Assembly (NCBI GenBank): GCA_031269415.1
Contig: JAISZF010000128.1
Location: 1-16,032, forward strand
DNA from: Clostridiales bacterium
Lineage (GTDB): Bacteria > Bacillota > Clostridia > Lachnospirales > WQUN01
Reading direction: 5' to 3'
DNA: 16,032 bases
The stretch's first letter is position 1. Every line of letters begins with the position of its first letter. Positions 8,586 to 15,854 of this stretch are shown in pieces. The position numbers and the translations under genes are program-made. Below the pieces are notes generated by a model, which was not told the DNA's origin, made no database searches, and saw nothing but the letters and a program-made list of their open reading frames with translations.

Positions 8586-9128
8586 ATGAGCGATCTGAAA
8601 GATACGCTGATGAGATTTACGAGAGGCGTCACAAAGACCTCCGGCGAACTGCTTAAGAGTACCAAGCTGTCGCTCGCCCTTTCGACGGAGGAGGATAAGC
8701 TAAAACAGATATACACGGAAATAGGGAAAAAGGTTCACGAAATATATCAGTACGGGGGAAGCTTGGGAAAATTTTTCGATGAGAAGTACGCGGAGATCCA
8801 ACAGACGGAGCTCGCGATAGACGGTATCAAAAGCCAGATGGACACGATAAAGGGCGTAAAATCCTGCCCCAAATGCGGCGCGGCTGTGGAACGGAGCGCC
8901 GGCTTCTGCCCCAAATGCGGGAATCAGTTGGAAATAGCGTCGGCGGTTTCGGACGCTCAGGGAAGAGCTGAACCGCCAGCGGTAAGGCATGAATCTCCCG
9001 CCGCGATGCCGGATCAGCCAATCAGGAGAGAAGCCCCGCCGGTAAAAAACGTGACTTACTGCCGCTACTGTCAGGCTGAAAATGAACCCAACTCCAAGTT
9101 CTGCCTAACCTGCGGGCGTATGCTCTGA
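8586..9128 (+). CDS. Zinc-ribbon protein of unknown function
   Basis: A 180-residue soluble protein. The ATG at 8586 is chosen because GGGGG at 8575-8579 lies 6 bases upstream; an in-frame TTG at 8580 would touch that site. Residues 1-90 are predicted helical, with a charged stretch around 33-88 that could be a coiled coil. Two zinc ribbons follow: C94/C97 with C108/C111 (CPKCG twice), then after a Pro/Ala/Arg-rich linker C159/C162 with C173/C176 (CRYC and CLTCG). Double zinc-ribbon proteins with a helical front part are common in clostridia and mostly uncharacterised. It stands alone between two terminators, so neighbours give no functional hint. The product is confidently coding; I infer no role. 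Confidence 0.85.
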   Translation: MSDLKDTLMRFTRGVTKTSGELLKSTKLSLALSTEEDKLKQIYTEIGKKVHEIYQYGGSLGKFFDEKYAEIQQTELAIDGIKSQMDTIKGVKSCPKCGAAVERSAGFCPKCGNQLEIASAVSDAQGRAEPPAVRHESPAAMPDQPIRREAPPVKNVTYCRYCQAENEPNSKFCLTCGRML

Positions 9129-9141
9129 ATAATAATGAAAT

Positions 9142-9192
9142 AATAAGAATTATTCCGAAAATGGCCGCTTTTTCGGAATATTCTTATTTTTT
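9142..9192 (+). terminator. Intrinsic terminator after the zinc-ribbon gene
   Basis: A long A/T-rich hairpin: AATAAGAAT-t-ATTCCG pairs with CGGAATATTCTTATT, with one bulged T, and extends inward by AAAA/TTTT around a GC-rich loop. Six Ts close it at 9187-9192. It ends 10 bases before the operator of the next operon and isolates that operon from upstream transcription. Confidence 0.85.
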
Positions 9193-9201
9193 CGCGTATG
9201 A

Positions 9202-9228
9202 TTAGCACTCACAAGGCTTGATGGCTAA
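9202..9228. promoter_or_regulatory. CIRCE-like operator (HrcA site) of the mcsA-mcsB-clpC operon
   Basis: TTAGCACTC (9202-9210), a 9-base spacer, then GATGGCTAA (9220-9228). The CIRCE consensus is TTAGCACTC-N9-GAGTGCTAA: the left arm matches 9 of 9, the right arm 7 of 9, and the spacer is exact. The right arm overlaps the -35 box of the promoter at 9218-9246, so bound HrcA would block polymerase. CIRCE is best known before groESL and hrcA-dnaK, but HrcA also controls clp operons in some Firmicutes. No CtsR-type direct heptamers were seen here. Confidence 0.8.
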
Positions 9229-9246
9229 CAAATCCCGTGATATAGT
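9218..9246 (+). promoter_or_regulatory. Sigma-A type promoter of mcsA-mcsB-clpC
   Basis: The -35 box TTGATG (9218-9223), a 17-base spacer and the -10 box TATAGT (9241-9246) match the housekeeping consensus well; a TG at 9238-9239 adds an extended -10. Transcription should start near 9253, leaving a leader of about 60 bases before the mcsA ATG. The CIRCE-like repeat overlaps the -35. Confidence 0.7.
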
Positions 9247-9314
9247 TTTAATTGAAGGAATTATACTTGCATGAAAATTGTTCCAAAGGGAATGATATAT
9301 GGGGAGGGCTTACC

Positions 9315-9812
9315 ATGTTATGCGAAAAATGCAAGAAACGCCAAGCGGTCGTTCACATGCAGCAGATAATAAACGGGCAGATAACGGAATTGCGTCTATG
9401 CCCTGAATGCGCGGGGCAGTACGATTCGCCCCTATCGTTTGAGCAGTTTCTGCACGGGCTTTTGGAGGTATTCGGCGGCATGCCGGAAACGGTTTCCCCG
9501 CAAAAGCCCGAATCCAAATTCCGCTGCCCGGTCTGCGGCCTGTCATATGAAGATTTCAAACGTACCGGCAAAGTGGGCTGCGCGGAATGTTATCAAACAT
9601 TCAGACGTGAAATGGAGCCCATACTTAAGAATATTCAGGGCGGCAACCGGCACGAGGGGAAATATCCGCACAAAGCCGGCAGCGGTATGCTCAACCGCAG
9701 GAAGATAGATAAATTAAAAGTAGAGCTGTCAAAAGCCATTGAGGCGGAGGAATACGAAAACGCGGCGCGTCTGCGCGATGAAATCCGGGAATTGGAGGCG
9801 GCTTTGTCATGA
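9315..9812 (+). CDS. mcsA: McsA, activator of the McsB arginine kinase
   Basis: McsA is a zinc-binding partner that activates the protein-arginine kinase McsB. The protein is 165 residues, somewhat shorter than Bacillus McsA. Four CxxC pairs are visible: C3/C6, C29/C32, C71/C74 and C89/C92, enough for two zinc sites. The C-terminus carries a UvrB/UvrC-type motif (KLKVELSKAIEAEEYENAARLRDEI), a helical hairpin used for protein contacts. The ATG at 9315 has GGGGAGGG at 9301-9308, 6 bases away; an in-frame TTG at 9252 lies at the predicted transcription start and is not used. It is the first gene of its operon, in the position normally taken by ctsR, and its stop overlaps the mcsB start (ATGA). 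Confidence 0.92.
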   Translation: MLCEKCKKRQAVVHMQQIINGQITELRLCPECAGQYDSPLSFEQFLHGLLEVFGGMPETVSPQKPESKFRCPVCGLSYEDFKRTGKVGCAECYQTFRREMEPILKNIQGGNRHEGKYPHKAGSGMLNRRKIDKLKVELSKAIEAEEYENAARLRDEIRELEAALS

Positions 9813-10819
9813 AGGCATGGTATACAGACGAAATAGTGGACGCCACGCCGGTTATTTCATCCCGCGTGCGTTTGGCCAGAAATATAAAGAAGTACCCGTT
9901 TTTAAGCGTGATCAGCCCGGAGCAGTCCAAGACGCTGGTTGAGGAAGCGGAGGCGGCTTTGGGCGGACACTTCGCCCCGGTTCCGCTGGCTGAAAAGAAT
10001 GATATTGAGAAGCGCAGGTTATTGGAGCGCCATATCGTAAGCCCGGAGTTCCTGAAGATCAATAAACCCAAGGGCTTAATGCTGCAAAGTGACGAGCGGA
10101 TCTGCGTGATGGTCAATGAGGAGGATCATATCCGTATACAGACCATAGCCCCCGGCGACGGCATAGACACGGCGTGGGACACCGCCGACAAAGTTGACGA
10201 TCTATTGGAAGAAAGCGTGCAATACGCCTTTGACAAGGATTACGGCTATCTGACTTCCTGCCCCACAAACACGGGTACCGGCCTGCGCGCCTCATTCATG
10301 ATTCATCTGCCCATGACGGAGCGCACCGGGAATATACGCGGCCTGCTGCCCGCAGTCAGCAAGTTCGGCATGACACTGCGCGGCATATACGGCGAGGGCA
10401 CGGAACCGTTGGGGCATGTGTATCAGGTATCCAACCAGGTGACTCTGGGCAAGTCGGAGGAAAATATCATCAGCGGTCTGAAAACAATTACAGCGCAGAT
10501 AATTGAGAATGAAAATAAACTCCGTGAGAAAGCCATGGCCGCCGCCCGCATAGAAATGGAAGACCAATTCTTCCGCGCCTACGGGACGCTGACCCACGCG
10601 AGGAAACTCTCGGCAAAGGAAGCGATGGAACTGCTGTCCGCGGTGCGGCTGGGTTTCTTGACGCGGACGCTGGAGGTTCCCAAACCCGATAAAACACTAT
10701 ACGAGATAATGATGAGCATTCAGCCCGGAAGTTTGCAAGCCGCGGCGGGGCGCGAATTGGGTGAAAACGAGCGCGATATCTTCCGCGCGTCTTATCTGCG
10801 CGATATGTTCAACAAATAA
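9809..10819 (+). CDS. mcsB: McsB, protein-arginine kinase
   Basis: McsB phosphorylates arginine side chains of damaged or regulatory proteins; phospho-arginine then serves as a degradation tag for ClpC with ClpP. It is related to phosphagen kinases. The protein is 336 residues (about 360 in Bacillus). It shows the nucleotide-binding SSRVRLARN near the N-terminus and the catalytic CPTNTGTGLRASF with C151 in the active-site loop. The C-terminal RDIFRA (322-327) fits the RDxxRA phospho-arginine-binding motif described for McsB allostery, so the kinase looks intact. It overlaps mcsA by 4 bases, with GGAGG at 9794-9798 upstream, and is followed closely by clpC, so all three are co-transcribed. Confidence 0.95.
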   Translation: MKAWYTDEIVDATPVISSRVRLARNIKKYPFLSVISPEQSKTLVEEAEAALGGHFAPVPLAEKNDIEKRRLLERHIVSPEFLKINKPKGLMLQSDERICVMVNEEDHIRIQTIAPGDGIDTAWDTADKVDDLLEESVQYAFDKDYGYLTSCPTNTGTGLRASFMIHLPMTERTGNIRGLLPAVSKFGMTLRGIYGEGTEPLGHVYQVSNQVTLGKSEENIISGLKTITAQIIENENKLREKAMAAARIEMEDQFFRAYGTLTHARKLSAKEAMELLSAVRLGFLTRTLEVPKPDKTLYEIMMSIQPGSLQAAAGRELGENERDIFRASYLRDMFNK

Positions 10820-10831
10820 AATCTGGATTAT

Positions 10832-10851
10832 GAGGAGGCATACATACGATT
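10832..10851 (+). promoter_or_regulatory. Ribosome site and non-canonical start of clpC
   Basis: GAGGAGG (10832-10838) is the strongest ribosome site near clpC. In the ClpC frame it is followed by ATA, CAT, ACG (10846) and ATT (10849); a TGA at 10831-10833 closes the frame further upstream. No ATG, GTG or TTG is available at correct spacing. By comparison, the ATG at 10903 has no convincing site. Initiation at ATT or ACG would give low, possibly IF3-sensitive translation. Confidence 0.6.
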
Positions 10852-13320
10852 CAGGGACGTCTTACCGAAAAAGCTAAAAGCGCGATAGAGAACGCGCAGA
10901 ACATGGCCGCGGAATTAGGCCAGAATTATGTCGGCTCGGAGCATCTGCTGCTGGGGCTGCTGTCTGTGCAGGACGGCATAGCGGCGCGCGCCCTGGCCGA
11001 CGCCGAGGTCACCAATGACGACGTGCTGGGCAAATTGGAGGAATTGATCGGCGCGCAGGGCGGCGGAGGCGGTGTTCCGCAGAATTTCACTCCCAGCGCG
11101 AAGCGCATTATGGAGAATAGCTGGCAGGAGGCCGTGCGCATGAACACCGGATACATCGGCACCGAGCATCTGTTGCTTGCCATGCTGCGCGACACCGAGA
11201 GTATTGCCGTAAAGATCCTATCGTCATTAAACGTGAATCAGCAGCGGCTTTACGAAGACATTATGCATATGCTGGGCGAGGGCGATAAACAGAGCGTTGC
11301 CGTGGCCCCGATGGGCGCGGGCGGCGCAAGGCGCCAGAACAGAGGCGGCAATACCCCTACCTTGGATAAATACAGCCGTGATTTGACGCAGTTGGCCTCC
11401 GACAATAAATTCGACCCGATAATCGGCAGGGAAAAGGAGATCCAGCGGCTGATTCAGATATTGAGCCGGCGAACTAAGAACAACCCCTGTTTGGTCGGGG
11501 ATCCGGGCGTGGGCAAGACCGCGATTGTGGAAGGGCTGGCGCAGAAGATTATCGAGAGCAGCGTGCCGGAAACCCTAAAGGACAAACGCGTTATCGCATT
11601 AGATATATCGGCGATGGTGGCGGGCAGCAAATATCGCGGCGAATTTGAGGAACGCATTAAAAAAGCCATTCAGGAGGTCAAATCCGCCACTAACGTTATC
11701 CTTTTTATTGACGAGTTGCATACTATTATCGGCGCCGGCGGCGCGGAAGGCGCGCTGGACGCTTCCAATATACTGAAGCCGTCGCTCGCCCGAGGGGAAA
11801 TGCAGGTCGTCGGCGCGACCACATTGAATGAGTACCGCAAGTATATTGAGAAAGACGCGGCTCTGGAACGCAGGTTCCAGCCGGTCAATGTGGATGAGCC
11901 TTCGGAAGAGGAAGCAATTGAAATGCTAAAGGGCCTGCGCGATAAATATGAGGCGCATCACAGGGTCAGGATAACAGACAAAGCCTTGGAGGCCGCGGTT
12001 AAACTCTCCGCCAGGTATATCGCCGACCGTTTCCTGCCGGATAAAGCCATTGATTTGATAGACGAGGCTTCGTCCAAGATCAAGCTGCAGACGTATACCG
12101 CGCCGCCGGTTGTTAAGGAGCTGGAAAGCAAGCTGGCGGATCTTGAAAAGGAAAAGGAGTCCGCTATAAAGACTGAGGAATTTGAAAAAGCCAACATTAT
12201 AAAGAATAAACAGTTGGAAATCCGCAAGGAACTGGACTCCGTAAAAGGCGCTTGGCGCACAGGCAACACCAAGCGACAGCATGTGGTTGACGAGGAAGAG
12301 ATCGCCGACGTCGTGTCGCTCTGGACAGGCGTGCCCGTCCGTAAACTCCAGCAGGAGGAAGGCGAGCGTCTGATGAATATGGAGGAAACCCTGCATAAAC
12401 GCATAGTCGGCCAGGAGGAAGCGGTAAGAATTGTGTCCAAGGCCATACGCCGAGGCCGCGTCGGGCTGAAAAACCCAAAACGCCCGATAGGCTCGTTCCT
12501 GTTCCTTGGGCCCACAGGAGTTGGTAAAACAGAGTTGTCGCGCGCTTTGGCCGAGATCCTGTTCGGCGACGAAAATTCCACCATTCGCATCGATATGTCC
12601 GAATACATGGAGAAACACAGCGTTTCCAAACTGATCGGATCGCCTCCGGGATATATCGGCTACGACGAGGGCGGGCAGTTAAGCGAGAAGGTTCGGCGCA
12701 AACCGTATTCTGTTATCTTGTTTGACGAAGTCGAGAAGGCTCATCCCGATGTGTTCAACATACTGCTGCAAGTGCTGGACGACGGCCATATTACGGACGC
12801 CCAGGGCCGCCGCGTGAGTTTTAAGAACACGGTAATCATAATGACGTCCAACGCTGGCGCGCGCAGTATTATCGAACCTAAGCAATTGGGTTTCATATCC
12901 CATGAGGACAAGGAACGTACGTATGAAAGCATGAAGAAGCTGGTCATGGACGAGGTGAAGCAGCTCTTCAGGCCGGAGTTCATCAATCGCGTGGACGACA
13001 TCATCGTATTCCATCCGCTGGATAAAGACGACATCAAACGGATATGCCGGCTTTTGCTGAATGAAACCACAAAGCGCGTGAAGGATAACATGAATATTGA
13101 TATAACCGTAACCGATGAAGCGGTGGAAATGATCGCCCGCGAGGGGTACGACCCCATGTTCGGAGCCAGGCCGCTGCGCCGCGCCATTCAGACCATGGTG
13201 GAGGACGAACTGGCCGAAGCTATTCTGCAGCAGCGGTTTAAGGAAGGCAGCGGCGTGATAGTCAGCGCGGAGGATGATAAGATAAAGCTTACGAACCGCG
13301 AACTGGTCGCGAGCGAGTGA
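10849..13320 (+). CDS. clpC: ClpC, AAA+ unfoldase of the ClpCP protease
   Basis: ClpC is a hexameric ATPase that recognises phospho-arginine or adaptor-marked proteins, unfolds them and feeds ClpP. From the start used here it is 823 residues. Order: paired N-terminal Clp repeats; first AAA+ domain with GDPGVGKT (217-224) and a Walker B FIDELHTI; a middle domain with a UVR-like coiled segment; second AAA+ domain with GPTGVGKT (554-561) and LFDEVEKAH; and the ClpP-docking loop LGF (680-682). The first in-frame ATG is at 10903, but conserved N-domain sequence (QGRLTEKAKSAIENAQN) lies just before it, behind a strong GAGGAGG at 10832-10838. The start must therefore be ATT at 10849 (10 bases from that site) or ACG at 10846 (7 bases), both rare codons. 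ATT is used here; the exact codon is uncertain. No stop interrupts the extension. Confidence 0.93.
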   Translation: MQGRLTEKAKSAIENAQNMAAELGQNYVGSEHLLLGLLSVQDGIAARALADAEVTNDDVLGKLEELIGAQGGGGGVPQNFTPSAKRIMENSWQEAVRMNTGYIGTEHLLLAMLRDTESIAVKILSSLNVNQQRLYEDIMHMLGEGDKQSVAVAPMGAGGARRQNRGGNTPTLDKYSRDLTQLASDNKFDPIIGREKEIQRLIQILSRRTKNNPCLVGDPGVGKTAIVEGLAQKIIESSVPETLKDKRVIALDISAMVAGSKYRGEFEERIKKAIQEVKSATNVILFIDELHTIIGAGGAEGALDASNILKPSLARGEMQVVGATTLNEYRKYIEKDAALERRFQPVNVDEPSEEEAIEMLKGLRDKYEAHHRVRITDKALEAAVKLSARYIADRFLPDKAIDLIDEASSKIKLQTYTAPPVVKELESKLADLEKEKESAIKTEEFEKANIIKNKQLEIRKELDSVKGAWRTGNTKRQHVVDEEEIADVVSLWTGVPVRKLQQEEGERLMNMEETLHKRIVGQEEAVRIVSKAIRRGRVGLKNPKRPIGSFLFLGPTGVGKTELSRALAEILFGDENSTIRIDMSEYMEKHSVSKLIGSPPGYIGYDEGGQLSEKVRRKPYSVILFDEVEKAHPDVFNILLQVLDDGHITDAQGRRVSFKNTVIIMTSNAGARSIIEPKQLGFISHEDKERTYESMKKLVMDEVKQLFRPEFINRVDDIIVFHPLDKDDIKRICRLLLNETTKRVKDNMNIDITVTDEAVEMIAREGYDPMFGARPLRRAIQTMVEDELAEAILQQRFKEGSGVIVSAEDDKIKLTNRELVASE

Positions 13321-13322
13321 GA

Positions 13323-13359
13323 AAAGCCTGACGCGGGTTTAGCGCGTCAGGCTTTAATA
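13323..13359. terminator. Shared hairpin terminator between convergent transcripts
   Basis: A perfect 12-base stem, AAAGCCTGACGC (13323-13334) with GCGTCAGGCTTT (13344-13355), encloses a 9-base loop. It lies between the clpC stop and the end of the minus-strand membrane-protein gene. T-rich sequence follows on the plus strand and AAAA precedes it (Ts on the other strand), so it probably serves both directions. Confidence 0.82.
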
Positions 13360-13370
13360 TTGTATAGCAA

Positions 13371-14522
13371 TCAATACCGTTCTTTCTGATACGCGTCCGT
13401 CAGATCGCTTATATCCTCGGCGGTTATCTTCCGCGACATTTCCTCGGGCGTGTCCGAAGGAAAGATGGGCGCACCTCTTTTGATATATTGCCTGATCTTT
13501 TTATAAAACCGCCGCCTCATGCCGGAAACAGGAATGAAAAACGCCTTTATCGCCTTAACCGCTTCCGCTGCTAACGTGTCGTGCGGGATAACCTCAATTT
13601 CGTCGTCTGACTTGACGGTTTCATAGAAACGCCGATACAGCCTGTAACACAGATAAATGACCAAACCCGCCGCCGCGGCGATCAACGCGGCGGTTAACAC
13701 GTATTTCATAACATTCTCTATAATCGCCCAAATCGGCCACTCTTTTCGCGGCTCAACGGGAAACGGCGGAAAATTATCCGGCGCCGCTGTTTCCGGCGGC
13801 GCTTCCGCTTCCTCGCCGCTTCCCGTCCCGTTTAAAAATCCCAGTAAAAAACGCAGAAACGCAAGCAACCCTCTGCCCAGTAAAGCTACGACGCTGTCTA
13901 GCCTGACGAAACCGGACAGCAGCGCCGAGACCGCCGCGATACCCGCGAATGCGGCTATTATCCTGTTATTCATGGACAAAATCGCCCGGATCGGCTGAAC
14001 GGTGGTTTTTGTGATAAGCTCCAGTGTGTCGTCCATGTTACGGATGTGCTGAAACACCATATAGCATATAAAAACGACAGCCGCGCTGATAGGCTGAACA
14101 TAAGCGGCCTCCGGCTGATTCAGCCTTCCGGCGGCAATCGCCAAAACCAGGGCGCAGACGATATGCGCGGCCACAAACGCCGCGCCGACTTCGGGCGGCG
14201 TATCTCTCAGCCGATTAACAACGGAATAGATTACGATTGCCAGCGTGAAGGCCAGGTATATCAGACGCGGATACAGACCCGAGACTAAAAATACAGTCAA
14301 AAGGGGCATCGCCGCGTGTAAAAGCAAAAACAGCGACAGGTGTTTTATACGTAGGCGCAGCCAAAAACATATCGCGTGCGGAATGATAAATAAAACCAAT
14401 CCGTAAGTAATATAAGGGTTTCTAAGCAATAAAGCCGCCGGCAGAACCGCCAGGCTGAAAAACAGCGCGAATACGGCCATACTGTTTATAACACTCAACA
14501 CAACCCCGCGAGTTTTTGTCAT
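13371..14522 (-). CDS. Polytopic membrane protein with DUF4129-like tail
   Basis: A 383-residue integral membrane protein with about seven hydrophobic segments in the first 205 residues (roughly 7-33, 37-55, 62-84, 87-102, 112-132, 144-160 and 186-205), an acidic Pro-rich loop (about 228-262), and a further membrane segment near 272-298. The C-terminal part ends TPEEMSRKI...DLTDAYQKERY, which resembles DUF4129 tails. Such proteins commonly follow a DUF58 gene, often with a transglutaminase-like domain; I see none here, and the loop between the last two membrane segments is too short to hold one. The start ATG has GAAGG close upstream and lies 22 bases after the DUF58 stop, so the two form an operon. 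The role is unknown; a link to cell-envelope assembly is inference from context. Confidence 0.8.
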   Translation of the reverse strand: MTKTRGVVLSVINSMAVFALFFSLAVLPAALLLRNPYITYGLVLFIIPHAICFWLRLRIKHLSLFLLLHAAMPLLTVFLVSGLYPRLIYLAFTLAIVIYSVVNRLRDTPPEVGAAFVAAHIVCALVLAIAAGRLNQPEAAYVQPISAAVVFICYMVFQHIRNMDDTLELITKTTVQPIRAILSMNNRIIAAFAGIAAVSALLSGFVRLDSVVALLGRGLLAFLRFLLGFLNGTGSGEEAEAPPETAAPDNFPPFPVEPRKEWPIWAIIENVMKYVLTAALIAAAAGLVIYLCYRLYRRFYETVKSDDEIEVIPHDTLAAEAVKAIKAFFIPVSGMRRRFYKKIRQYIKRGAPIFPSDTPEEMSRKITAEDISDLTDAYQKERY

Positions 14523-14544
14523 GCCTTCGTCCCTCTTTTATCGA

Positions 14545-15678
14545 TTACAGCACCGCCGTCTGTTCATTCAGCATCGGCGACCACTTAATTATGTCTTCCG
14601 ACAATGAGATATTCATTTTGGAATCCTCGTAAGCCGGGATGATCCATAAGGCGTCAGATCCGGTTTCTTTCAACATATTGAAAGCGGCAAGCAGATCGCC
14701 ATTATTATTGGGGGATATTAATATATACACCGAATCCGTTTTATTGAAGGCTGCCATATCTCGCAGCGCGGACGTAATCCCGGCGGGCTTCCGCTCTAAA
14801 TCCACACGCGCCAGGGATTCCAGAATATTCGTGAAATGGCCAGAGCCAGCGCCTCCGGCAATATCGGCGGACTGACCGGTTTCAATATCTTTTCCGTTGG
14901 TGACAAAACGCAGTTGTATCCCCTTTTCTATGGCGTACTCGCTCAGAGACGCGGCCAGCCGAATAGACATTTCAAAGAGCGTATGACTGTAAAACTGGGC
15001 GTACGGCTCTAAATTCAGAATAACCACAACCTGCTGCGAGGCTGTATACTCATTTACGTTTACCATCATTTGACCCGTTTTCGCGGTGGCCTTGAAATTA
15101 ATGGATCTAAAGCTGTCAAAAGGCTGATATTCACGGATGCATCTGAATTCAAAAGGATCAGGCAGAATAAAACGGCGCGTTATTACATCACCCAATAGAT
15201 TTTTATACGCGAATAATTGTTCATCAATTGGTATCAATTTGGGATACACCGTAAGCGTGGCGTTTGTGCCTATGTGCGTTACAAGTTTACGGTTCATCAT
15301 TATATTGCCGCTCACAATGTCAACGTTCTTAATTGTGTAAAAACCGCGCCTTGCGCAGTTGAACGCCAGCCTGCGAGTAATCTTCCGGTAGCTTAGCGCC
15401 GCGAACATATCGTTTCTGTAATAATCATCCGACACGTTGGAATTGCGACCGTCGAATATCAGGTTCCGAGATACCTGGAATTTCAGCGCGATCCACGGCA
15501 AAGGAAGGACTTTGGCGTTTGACAGGGTTTCTATCAATTCCAACGTCGCGCCTTCCGTGGAGTTTCTTTCTGAAAATCGCAGGTCGCAGAGGATTTTTCT
15601 GTTCCAATAGGCGCTGTAGATGAAATCTTGCAGCCATATAAGCAGCAGAAGAACCGCCGCTACTGATAATACAGTCAT
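14545..15678 (-). CDS. DUF58 domain protein
   Basis: A 377-residue protein with one N-terminal membrane segment (about 1-25) and a large cytoplasmic part. The DUF58 signature is visible as FEFRCIREYQPFDSFRS followed by INFKATAKTG, about residues 180-210. A von Willebrand A-like fold follows in this family; here the usual metal-site DxSxS is replaced by LNLEP after VVVI, so metal binding is doubtful. The frame is open to an ATG at 15711, but the ATG at 15678 is preferred: it has a GGGGGGAG run just upstream and begins directly with the membrane helix. DUF58 proteins typically pair with a MoxR AAA+ ATPase; none is found upstream here, where the sequence runs into an IS end. It is co-transcribed with the downstream membrane protein. 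Confidence 0.85.
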   Translation of the reverse strand: MTVLSVAAVLLLLIWLQDFIYSAYWNRKILCDLRFSERNSTEGATLELIETLSNAKVLPLPWIALKFQVSRNLIFDGRNSNVSDDYYRNDMFAALSYRKITRRLAFNCARRGFYTIKNVDIVSGNIMMNRKLVTHIGTNATLTVYPKLIPIDEQLFAYKNLLGDVITRRFILPDPFEFRCIREYQPFDSFRSINFKATAKTGQMMVNVNEYTASQQVVVILNLEPYAQFYSHTLFEMSIRLAASLSEYAIEKGIQLRFVTNGKDIETGQSADIAGGAGSGHFTNILESLARVDLERKPAGITSALRDMAAFNKTDSVYILISPNNNGDLLAAFNMLKETGSDALWIIPAYEDSKMNISLSEDIIKWSPMLNEQTAVL

Positions 15679-15767
15679 AAACTCCCCCCATTGCTCCGGC
15701 GCGGCTTGCATAACGCTGACTTGAGTGCAGGCAAATAGGCGGTTGGAAGAAAGCCATGCCTAAGAAG

Positions 15768-15795
15768 AGTATATCAATCTATGGCGTAAAGTCAA
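15768..15795 (-). promoter_or_regulatory. Sigma-A type promoter of the DUF58 operon
   Basis: On the minus strand, TTGACT (15795-15790), a 16-base spacer and TATACT (15773-15768), with TG one base before the -10. This is a close match to the housekeeping consensus. Transcription would start near 15761, about 80 bases before the proposed DUF58 start. The pair can thus be expressed without an upstream gene. Confidence 0.7.
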
Positions 15796-15854
15796 CAGAC
15801 TTGCGGAGCGAAATTCAGCGCCCGCAACTTTAAAGTACTCGAGTGTAGCAATCT

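Noticed and set aside
9129..9314. CtsR-type direct heptamer repeats before mcsA
   Set aside because: I looked for AGGTCAAA-like tandem heptamers and saw none; only the CIRCE-like inverted repeat is present.
10829..10876. Mini-ORF starting at ATG 10829, overlapping the clpC ribosome site
   Set aside because: It contains the ribosome site rather than following one, is only 15 codons, and is out of frame with ClpC. A leader-peptide role cannot be supported.
11926..12629. Two overlapping minus-strand ORFs of about 225 codons inside clpC
   Set aside because: They are opposite-strand shadows of a highly conserved gene, with no recognisable protein features.
15679..15711. Upstream ATG at 15711 for the DUF58 gene
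   Set aside because: No ribosome site precedes it, whereas the ATG at 15678 has a G-rich site and begins with the membrane helix. It remains possible.
29..15816. Same 11-mer GAGCGAAATTC near both ends of the window
   Set aside because: An 11-base match is expected by chance in 16 kb, and flanking sequences do not match, so it is no evidence for a direct repeat or attachment site.
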